Assembly (NCBI GenBank): GCA_020849625.1
Contig: JADLFV010000119.1
Location: forward strand, 1 to 59,216
Reading direction: 5' to 3'
DNA: 59,216 nt
DNA from: Phycisphaeraceae bacterium
GTDB lineage: Bacteria; Planctomycetota; Phycisphaerae; Phycisphaerales; Phycisphaeraceae
This document shows, in pieces, positions 52,724 to 59,216 of this stretch. A program made the position numbers and the translations under genes. Numbering within the stretch: position 1 is the stretch's first letter; each line of letters begins with the position of its first letter. Under the pieces are notes generated by a model. It was given only the letters and a program-made list of their open reading frames with translations, ran no database searches and was not told where the DNA came from.

Positions 52724-53404
52724 ATGTCAAGATCAAAAAGTATTCAGTCGCGCCAACATATGCACAAAATACTGGCTGGTAACAAGCCTGCTAAATGGTT
52801 ATTTACCGGCGATAGTATTCCACATGGTGCATTGCACACGCACGGGAATCGCGACTATGTTGAATTATTTAGTGAAAGGCTTAGATATGAACTGGGCCGG
52901 AGACTCGATTGTGTAATTAAAACTGCGGTTAGTGGCTGGACAATACGAGACATCATGCAACATCTAGAATTGTGCGTACTGCAGTATCAACCGAATGTTG
53001 TATCTATTAGCGTAGGCGTGAATGATAGCTGTGCAGGTTTAAAGCAACTGAATGTCTTTATTGCGTTGTATTCAGAAATAATCGCACGGATTCGCATGGA
53101 TACAAATGCAGAAGTCATAATGCATACGCCTCCTCCAATCCTGCCACTCGCCACAGTTGTAAAACGTTATAAACATGTGTCAGCGTACGCCGTAGCCATT
53201 CGAGAATTATCTGCTTCTCTTGGGGTAATCCTCATTGACAACGAGTCACACTGGAGCCAAATTGACATAGATAAGCGCGCGTTCTGGTACAATGACGGAG
53301 TTCATCCAAATGAATATGGTCATCGAGCAATTGCAACTAAACTTATGACAGAGCTTGGCATGTATGATTCAAGCAGTAATACCTGCCGGCTATTTATTCC
53401 ATAA
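52724..53404 (+). CDS. SGNH-family esterase
   Basis: A cytoplasmic-looking SGNH hydrolase without a signal peptide. Blocks are FTGDSIPHGA, TAVSGWTIRD, SVGVNDSC and DGVHPNEYGH, the last holding catalytic Asp and His. It follows the oxidoreductase gene by 19 bases. It probably removes an acyl group from an imported sugar, complementing the two secreted SGNH domains. AAGG lies 11 bases before ATG 52724; longer upstream starts overlap the preceding gene. Confidence 0.75.
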   Translation: MSRSKSIQSRQHMHKILAGNKPAKWLFTGDSIPHGALHTHGNRDYVELFSERLRYELGRRLDCVIKTAVSGWTIRDIMQHLELCVLQYQPNVVSISVGVNDSCAGLKQLNVFIALYSEIIARIRMDTNAEVIMHTPPPILPLATVVKRYKHVSAYAVAIRELSASLGVILIDNESHWSQIDIDKRAFWYNDGVHPNEYGHRAIATKLMTELGMYDSSSNTCRLFIP

Positions 53405-53597
53405 ACATGGCTGTCACTGAGGTCGTGAAGATAAGCTATATGTCTGCATCATGGCGGGCCTTACGTTCGTTGGCACAAAGCAATCACTACCGCCAGTAGT
53501 TTCGAACAAAGATTTCTGTGCATTGTGAACCCAGTCCGGTGGAGACCACTACCACTGCTTTACCATAATCACTTAAAAGCGCCCGAGGAAATAAGCA

Positions 53598-55145
53598 GTG
53601 AATGGCAAACACCCTAATGTACTCGTAATCATGACCGATCAGCACGCGCGACAGGTCAGCGGATTTTCCGGCGACCCCGTGGCGCGCACGCCGAACCTGG
53701 ACCGGCTAGCGGAGTCGTCGGTACGGTTCGACGCCGCGGTGTGCGCCAATCCCGTGTGTACGGCTTCCCGCATGACCATGCTCACCGCCAAGGAAGCCCA
53801 TCGCTGCGCCGCGTGGAATAACCACTGGATCATCTTCCCCGAGCACCTGACCTGGCCGCAGCACTTCGCCGATCACGGCTACCGCACCTGTCTGGTCGGC
53901 AAGATGCACTTTGGCGGACGCGATCAGATGCATGGCTTTCAGCTTCGTCCGTATGGTGATCTGCGTCACGGCCTGGGCCATCAGCCCGAGCCGCTGGAGA
54001 TGTTCCCCGGTTATGCGCACGCCAAGAGCGCCGGCGTCACGCAGATCCCGGAAAGCCTTCTGCAGGATGTGGTGGTCAGCCGCGAATCCCTGGCGTTCGT
54101 GCGCGAGCACGTCGCCGACCGGCCGGAGCAGCCGTGGTTCTTATGCGCGTCGTACGGCCGACCTCACTCGCCGCTCACTACGCCGGGGCGCTTCCTTCGC
54201 CGCTACCGGGATCGTGTGCCGGCTGCGGCCGACGAGGACCGTGACCCTGACACGCTCGATCCCTATGCCGCCCGTCTGCGCAGCAAGAACCTCGACGCTG
54301 ACCTCACACCCGAAGAGCGCCGCCGCGGCCGCGAAGCCTACTACGCCTGCGTCGAGTTCGTCGATGAGTGCATCGGAGAATTGATCGACGGCCTGGCGCG
54401 CGACGGGTTGCTCGATAACACGATCATTATCTACACCAGCGACCACGGTGAAATGGGGAGCGTCCACGGCTTGTGGGGGAAGGCGATTTATTATGAGCAG
54501 GCGATCGGCGTGCCGTTGCTCATGAGCGGTCCGGGCATCGTCGGGGCGGGGCGGACTTTGGCCGCGCCGATTTCTCTGGTGGACCTGTTTCCCACCACGT
54601 GCAGTCTAGCGGGTCTGCCCGTGCCGGAAGGTCTCGACGGCGTCGATTGGAGTGACGTGCTGACTCGGACCGATTCTGTGAAGCCGCCGCGGCAGCACGT
54701 GTTTAGCGCCTATTTGGCGTACGGCATCCGCATTCAGCATCACGCGCGCGCCGTCGAGTCGGAGCGTGCGGCTGCGATGCGTCTGGTCCGCGACGAGCGA
54801 TGGAAATACGTGGACATCGAACGCGCCTCGCCCCTGCTGTTCGACATGCAACATGATCCCGATGAGTTGGTGAATTGTGCGGATCAGCCCGAGCATCGGG
54901 AACGCTGCACACACTATCAGCAGTTAATTGATGAACAAGGCCTGTGGGCGGATATTCATCGGCGACTGGCCGAGGATCAGGCGCGGGTGCCCGAGTTGTC
55001 ATCGGGACTGAAACCGACGACACCCAATCAATACCAGCTACCCGACGGCAGAACGTTCGACGCCGAGGAGAGCCTCTATAGCGCGCGCTGGTTGTATCTG
55101 CCTCGGGAAGCGACCGGAGGCATTATCCCGCAGCAATGGGGATAA
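53598..55145 (+). CDS. type I sulfatase (Cys-type)
   Basis: An alkaline-phosphatase-superfamily sulfatase. The N-terminal metal Asp is in VLVIMTDQHAR. The formylglycine consensus C-x-A/P-x-R is CTASR near residue 52. Downstream are GKMHFGGRDQ, TIIIYTSDHGEMG with the metal Asp/His, and GLWGKAIYYE, in the usual order. It lacks a signal peptide as read. An anaerobic sulfatase-maturating enzyme should be encoded elsewhere. It likely removes sulfate from glycans or sulfated sugars. Base composition rises to GC-rich at this gene. Confidence 0.88.
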   Translation: MNGKHPNVLVIMTDQHARQVSGFSGDPVARTPNLDRLAESSVRFDAAVCANPVCTASRMTMLTAKEAHRCAAWNNHWIIFPEHLTWPQHFADHGYRTCLVGKMHFGGRDQMHGFQLRPYGDLRHGLGHQPEPLEMFPGYAHAKSAGVTQIPESLLQDVVVSRESLAFVREHVADRPEQPWFLCASYGRPHSPLTTPGRFLRRYRDRVPAAADEDRDPDTLDPYAARLRSKNLDADLTPEERRRGREAYYACVEFVDECIGELIDGLARDGLLDNTIIIYTSDHGEMGSVHGLWGKAIYYEQAIGVPLLMSGPGIVGAGRTLAAPISLVDLFPTTCSLAGLPVPEGLDGVDWSDVLTRTDSVKPPRQHVFSAYLAYGIRIQHHARAVESERAAAMRLVRDERWKYVDIERASPLLFDMQHDPDELVNCADQPEHRERCTHYQQLIDEQGLWADIHRRLAEDQARVPELSSGLKPTTPNQYQLPDGRTFDAEESLYSARWLYLPREATGGIIPQQWG

Positions 55146-55193
55146 GGGTTCCGATCCGAGACACGATCTCATGGCATAAGGCTGGAACCGATC

Positions 55194-56684
55194 ATGCAAT
55201 TACTTGATATCGCCATCCTGGTGCTCTACCTGGGCTCCTGTGTGGTGCTCGGGATTCTTTACGGCGGCAAACAGAAGGGCGCTTCGGACTATTTTGTCGC
55301 TGGCGGCGGGATGCATGGCAGGTTCAACACCATCCTGGTGGGGCTCAGTCTGGCCGCCACCCTGTTCAGCGGAATCAGCTTCTTCATGCTGCCGAGCATT
55401 TTTTACGACGGGGGCACAGCGTTCATCCTTAGCGTGTTGATGCTGCCTTTCGCGTGGCTCGTGCTTAATTACTGGTTTTTACCTCGGTATCTGCGGGGAT
55501 CCGCCCACCAGAAACCCTACGACATCGTCCAGCAACGGTTCGGCCCCCATGTCCGCACTACAGTGGCCCTGATGTACCTCCTGTTTCGCGTGTCCTGGTT
55601 GGCCACCCTGATCTATGCGCCGACCATCGCCATCATGGGCGCCGCTCAGCTCGAGATCGGGTGGTTCTGGCCCCTGGTCCTGATGATCGGGGTGTGCAGC
55701 ACCATCTATACCGTCGCTGGTGGTCTGCGCGGCGTCATCCTGACCGAAGCGATTCAGTTCATGGTGATGACCGCGGGTATTATCCTGGTGCTAGGGTATA
55801 TCTTCTGGAGCCTGCCGCTGTCGCTTTCTGAAGCGCTGCGCCAAGCCATTGACGACGGGCAGTTCGAGACATTCGACTTCTCTTTCTCCTTGGAGACGAT
55901 GACTATCTGGGCGGTGATGGTTTCCTCGTTCACATTTAAAATCGGCAACTACATAGGCGACCAGATGTCGCTGCAGCGGTACTTGGTCTCGGGGAATCGC
56001 GGCGAGTCCAGCCGGTCGTTCTTGATCAATATGATGGGCATCTTTTCGGTGGTCCTGCTGCTGGCGCTGGTCGGCGTGGGCCTCAAGGCCTGGTATCTGG
56101 CCGTGCCCAGCGCCGCGGTGCCCGCCAACCCGGACAAGGTGTTTCCATACTTCATCGCCACCGAATTGCCCGCGGGCATCACGGGGTTGCTGATGGCGGC
56201 CATTTTAGCGGCAACCATGAGTAGTATGGCCAGCGGCATCAACACCTTGGCCGCCGTACTGACCTATGATCTGCGCGCCCGGTGCTGGACTCACCGGCCG
56301 CAGTCCGACATTGAGCAGCTGTACTTCGGTCGCATCGCCAGCCTGTTGATCGGTGTAGCTGCGACAATCTCGGCTGGTGCTGTGGGTTTGATCGGCAGCC
56401 TGTTCGACATTGTGCAGACCCTCTTGGGCACGTTCGTCGGTCCGATCACCGCGTGTGTCCTGCTGGCCGTTACAACGCTGCGGGTCGCTCCCTCCGCGAT
56501 GCTCTGTGGCATGATTGTGGGTGCCCTCACAGGCTGGGCCGTTGCATGGTCGCCGCTTTACAGCCTGTGGGTCGGCCCAATGTCGTTCCTGGCGTGCTTG
56601 CTGGCGACGTGGTTATTGACGACCCTCCTGCGCGGGCGGGGGGCGATGGAGCCACTGTACCATGTGCCATCGGGCGAAGTATGA
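55194..56684 (+). CDS. sodium:solute symporter (SSS family), paralogue
   Basis: A 496-residue transporter closely matching the 47711 gene: shared GLSLAATLFSGISFFMLPS, SYIGDQMSLQRYL-type core and AAILAATMSSMASGIN. Between the two copies the loops differ, e.g. after the first helices. It starts 50 bases after the sulfatase stop, so the pair is probably an operon. Two transporters suggest two related substrates. Confidence 0.87.
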   Translation: MQLLDIAILVLYLGSCVVLGILYGGKQKGASDYFVAGGGMHGRFNTILVGLSLAATLFSGISFFMLPSIFYDGGTAFILSVLMLPFAWLVLNYWFLPRYLRGSAHQKPYDIVQQRFGPHVRTTVALMYLLFRVSWLATLIYAPTIAIMGAAQLEIGWFWPLVLMIGVCSTIYTVAGGLRGVILTEAIQFMVMTAGIILVLGYIFWSLPLSLSEALRQAIDDGQFETFDFSFSLETMTIWAVMVSSFTFKIGNYIGDQMSLQRYLVSGNRGESSRSFLINMMGIFSVVLLLALVGVGLKAWYLAVPSAAVPANPDKVFPYFIATELPAGITGLLMAAILAATMSSMASGINTLAAVLTYDLRARCWTHRPQSDIEQLYFGRIASLLIGVAATISAGAVGLIGSLFDIVQTLLGTFVGPITACVLLAVTTLRVAPSAMLCGMIVGALTGWAVAWSPLYSLWVGPMSFLACLLATWLLTTLLRGRGAMEPLYHVPSGEV

Positions 56685-56774
56685 CGTTCTACCGGCACAG
56701 GCTCCCCGGCCACCACCGGAGGTGGGCTACCCGGCCGTCCCGATAAATCGAGCACCCATTTCTAAGGAATTACT

Positions 56775-58661
56775 ATGACCAAACGACTGACACGGTGCGC
56801 AATGCTGTTCACCGTCTTTGCAATTGCCGGCGCGGCGCACTCGGTCCGAGCCTCCGGGCCGCTGTTTGAACACAAGGACCTGTTCATTTCCGGAATCGAT
56901 GACGTCTGCCAGTACCGCATCCCCACGCTGGTGACTACCAACCGGGGTACGCTGCTGGCCATGTGTGACGCCCGCGTCGAGAAGGGCGGCGATTCGCCGA
57001 ACAACATCGACCTGGTGCTCAAGCGCAGCATCGACAACGGGCGGACTTGGAGCCCGCAGCAGGTGGTGGTGGACTTCCCTGGCTACGAGGCCGCGTGTGA
57101 TCCGAGTATGTTGGTGGACCGGCAGACCGGCACCATTTGGCTTTTCTATGACTACAGCGTCCCGGACAACGCGGGCGGGATCCAGATCACGCGCTTCCAC
57201 GCCGTCACGAGCAATGATGACGGCCAGACCTGGTCGGCGCCGCGCGACCTGACCGATGAACTCAGGGCCTCGTCGGGGCTGGCGGACGTGTCCGAGGCCG
57301 AACGGGCCCAGGTACATGTGCAGGTCGCTCCCGGGATGGGCATTCAAACCCGTGCCGGCCAGTTGGTGGTCCCGGTCTATACCCGACAAGACGGCACCCC
57401 CCATGCGCGGCTGGTCGTCAGCGAGGACCACGGCCGGACCTGGTGGCTGGGAGCACCCATGGCGCCACAGCTCAATGAGTGCCAGGTGGCCGAATTGTCC
57501 GACGGTACGCTGATGCTCAATTCCCGCCGACAAAAAGGCCCCGACGGCCGGGCAGTGGGCATCACGGAAGATTTGGGTCGCAGTTGGTCGCAGGTCTATG
57601 AAGATACGACCCTGATCGATTCGCAGTGCCAAGCCAGCCTGATCCGCTTCACGGATACGCGCGATGGCTATGACCGCAACCGGCTGCTGTTCGTGAACCC
57701 AGCCCAGGTCCCGGCCCCCCGGCTGTGGGATGGTCGGCGTACCATGACGATCCGCCTTAGCTATGACGAAGGCAAGACCTGGCCCGTGTCGAAAGTAATC
57801 GAGCCGAGCACGGCAGCGTACTCGTGTCTTACGGTGCTGCCAGACATGACGATCGGTCTTCTCTATGAATGCGTGGATCAACAGCCGAATGAAAAACTCG
57901 AGTTTGCCTATCTCAAGGTGCGATATGCGCGGTTCAACCTGGAGTGGCTCACCGACGGCCGGGACGCCTTATCGACCCAGCCGGTGGGACCGCTGCGCGT
58001 TGTGGCCTTCGGTGATTCCACCACCGCGCCGCGTAAAGGCGTTCAACATGTTTATGCCGAACGTTTGGCCGAACAACTGACTCAACAGGGTCGTAAGGTT
58101 GAATGCTTCAACGCCGGGGTACCCCTTAATGACACAGAGATGGCCCGCCATCGGTTCGCGGACGATGTGCTGGCACGTAATCCGCACGTCGCCATCATCC
58201 AGTTCGGCATTAACGACGCGGCGGTAGACGTATGGAAGGAATCGGCCGCACAATTCCCACGGGTGCCGCTGTCACGTTACGAGATGAATCTGCGTTACTT
58301 TATTACCACGTTGAAATCACGCGGGACCCAGGTCATTCTCCTGACGCCCAATCCCATCATCTGGACGGATAAGATGAAGGAACAATATGGTAAGCCGCCC
58401 TATAACCCCGACGATCCCGACGGATTCAATGTCGTGATGGCAGACTACGTCGAGGCGGCGCGGCGGGTGGCCAAGGCCTGCCAAGTAACGCTGGTCGATA
58501 TGAACAAGGAATACCGCGCGTATGCTAGCCGCGAGGGTCAGGAGCTGTCGGACCTGCTGCTGGATAGCCAGCATCCCAACGATGCCGGTCACCGTCTGGT
58601 CGCAGACAAGATCATGGTTGCGCTAGAGCCATTGTTACCGCAGAACCAATCAGCCCAATGA
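56775..58661 (+). CDS. secreted sialidase-SGNH esterase fusion
   Basis: Signal peptide (MLFTVFAIAGAAHSVRA), then a sialidase propeller with the YRIP arginine motif (CQYRIPTLV) near residue 50 and Asp boxes SIDNGRTW, SNDDGQTW, SEDHGRTW, TEDLGRSW and SYDEGKTW. From about residue 400 there is an SGNH domain: FGDSTTAPR, FNAGVPLND, FGINDAAVD and DSQHPNDAGH. This would cleave sialic acid and remove its O-acetyl groups in one protein. The SGNH domain closely resembles that at 37434-38363, where the order of domains is reversed. It is the strongest single clue to sialic acid as the substrate. Confidence 0.88.
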   Translation: MTKRLTRCAMLFTVFAIAGAAHSVRASGPLFEHKDLFISGIDDVCQYRIPTLVTTNRGTLLAMCDARVEKGGDSPNNIDLVLKRSIDNGRTWSPQQVVVDFPGYEAACDPSMLVDRQTGTIWLFYDYSVPDNAGGIQITRFHAVTSNDDGQTWSAPRDLTDELRASSGLADVSEAERAQVHVQVAPGMGIQTRAGQLVVPVYTRQDGTPHARLVVSEDHGRTWWLGAPMAPQLNECQVAELSDGTLMLNSRRQKGPDGRAVGITEDLGRSWSQVYEDTTLIDSQCQASLIRFTDTRDGYDRNRLLFVNPAQVPAPRLWDGRRTMTIRLSYDEGKTWPVSKVIEPSTAAYSCLTVLPDMTIGLLYECVDQQPNEKLEFAYLKVRYARFNLEWLTDGRDALSTQPVGPLRVVAFGDSTTAPRKGVQHVYAERLAEQLTQQGRKVECFNAGVPLNDTEMARHRFADDVLARNPHVAIIQFGINDAAVDVWKESAAQFPRVPLSRYEMNLRYFITTLKSRGTQVILLTPNPIIWTDKMKEQYGKPPYNPDDPDGFNVVMADYVEAARRVAKACQVTLVDMNKEYRAYASREGQELSDLLLDSQHPNDAGHRLVADKIMVALEPLLPQNQSAQ

Positions 58662-58954
58662 TGGGGCGTTGACCGGGCGGTTCAACTTCAGGGGTTACGA
58701 TGCTATGCGCAGCAACCTGTGGCGGCCCACGAGCTTGTTACGGTGCTTTGCACGGAGTATGTTTGGTTTGATAACGTTCTGATTTATGCGCATCCATGAG
58801 CAAGCCGTTGTCACATTTGAAAAAGCAGTCCTCCGAGCGAATGGTGTTGTTGTTGAGATAACCCCATTCACAGGAGAACTGCTATGACGGACGATGTCAC
58901 CGCGACGGAGCGCGGGATGAAAGAGGCTTTTCGGATCGACGAGGGGCAAGTCGC

Positions 58955-59216
58955 ATGTCCAAGACAACACCATCTCACGAAACGTACCCTGTATCACTGG
59001 AGTGGGAGCCGAATCCGGTCACCCTGCGCGGCCACGCCCTGCTCAACGAGCCCCTGCTCAACAAGGGCACCGCCTTCACCGCGCTCGAGCGCGAGCAGTT
59101 TCAGCTCCAGGGCCTCCTGCCCCCGCAGGTCAGCAGCATGGAGCAGCAGGTGCACCGCGTCTACGACAACATCGCCCGCAAGACCGATCCGCTCGAGCAG
59201 TACATCGGGCTGATCG
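58955..59216 (+). CDS. NAD(P)-dependent malic enzyme, 5' part (cut by window end)
   Basis: The frame from ATG 58955 (MSKTTPSHETYP) continues HALLNEPLLNKGTAFTALER and LQGLLPPQVSSMEQQVHRV, the N-terminal signature of malic enzymes, and runs off the window. GAGGGG lies about nine bases upstream. A separate ATG at 58884 with its own AGGAGA ribosome binding site opens a different frame overlapping this one; it may be a leader peptide or an artefact. The gene is probably unrelated to the sugar locus. Confidence 0.8.
   Translation, partial: MSKTTPSHETYPVSLEWEPNPVTLRGHALLNEPLLNKGTAFTALEREQFQLQGLLPPQVSSMEQQVHRVYDNIARKTDPLEQYIGLI

Noticed and set aside
56727..57881. 384-residue open frame on the minus strand
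   Set aside because: Antisense to the sialidase-SGNH fusion whose Asp boxes are intact on the plus strand.
58884..59213. 109-residue frame with a good ribosome binding site before the malic enzyme
   Set aside because: Beyond the first 24 residues it is a shadow of the malic enzyme frame, with Ser/Arg/Pro-rich composition; only a short leader peptide remains possible.
1..59216. CRISPR array
   Set aside because: No regularly spaced repeat-spacer pattern was seen anywhere in the window.

Overview
The window looks like chromosomal DNA from a planctomycete, most likely of the class Phycisphaerae. The evidence is the combination of PEP-CTERM surface proteins (C-termini with a PEP motif, a hydrophobic stretch and an Arg-rich tail), tandem dockerin-like repeats of the type DxNGDGxVNLSDLQxLGDNW, several pseudopilin-like proteins with an [13 protein letters not shown]-terminus, a sulfatase, sialidases, SGNH esterases, and a NarG/NxrA-type oxidoreductase of the kind known from anammox planctomycetes and Nitrospira. 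This placement is inference; no rRNA or complete tRNA gene is visible.

Layout. (1) 0.2-2.3 kb: an IS4-type transposase abutting a PEP-CTERM gene that has lost its signal peptide. (2) 2.3-7.6 kb: a minus-strand operon for corrinoid-dependent methyl transfer (corrinoid protein, two UroD-fold methyltransferases, a DUF1638 protein, a flavin-binding protein) facing a divergent AraC-type regulator. (3) 7.7-14.7 kb: a nitrosative-stress block with an Rrf2 (IscR/NsrR-like) regulator, three hemerythrin-like proteins, a RIC/ScdA di-iron repair protein, two DUF488 genes, a PNPOx-like protein and a radical SAM/SPASM enzyme. Several reading frames here are broken, and an insertion-sequence graveyard closes the block. 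(4) 14.8-22.6 kb: an operon of a COX3-like protein with a cytochrome c domain inside it, then the alpha, beta and gamma subunits of a periplasmic nitrate reductase/nitrite oxidoreductase and a TorD-type chaperone. (5) 22.6-26.1 kb: a minus-strand group with a PEP-CTERM protein, a methyltransferase, a cupin, a pseudopilin and a small membrane protein. (6) 26.2-30.5 kb: mobile DNA, with an internally deleted IS256-type transposase, a possible attachment site with terminator, an XRE regulator with an apparently leaderless promoter, and a broken ParB-DNA methyltransferase fusion. (7) 30.6-58.7 kb: a large amino-sugar/sialic-acid utilisation locus. (8) The 5' end of a malic enzyme gene.

The last locus holds three sialidase-type proteins, three SGNH-type esterase domains, a sulfatase, a GlcNAc 2-epimerase homologue, two neuraminate-lyase/DHDPS-family proteins, NagA, a Gfo/Idh/MocA oxidoreductase, two paralogous sodium:solute symporters, a GntR/LacI hybrid regulator, a peptidase, an esterase, a putative glycoside hydrolase, two secreted LamG-like PEP-CTERM proteins and two pseudopilin genes. 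A coherent reading is: surface enzymes strip sulfate and acyl groups and release sialic-acid-like sugars from host or algal glycans; the symporters import them; the lyases, epimerase and deacetylase feed amino-sugar catabolism. The substrate is inferred, not shown.

The features most worth a second look are the COX3-cytochrome c fusion next to nxr-type genes, two SGNH/sialidase genes with opposite domain order (one interrupted by TGA exactly at an Asp-box Trp codon), a LamG-like module used alone twice and once inserted inside a sialidase, and an Rrf2 sensor with an altered cysteine set. Four separate open-frame disruptions (near 8.27, 10.77, 28.80 and 37.43 kb) should be checked against reads before being called pseudogenes.
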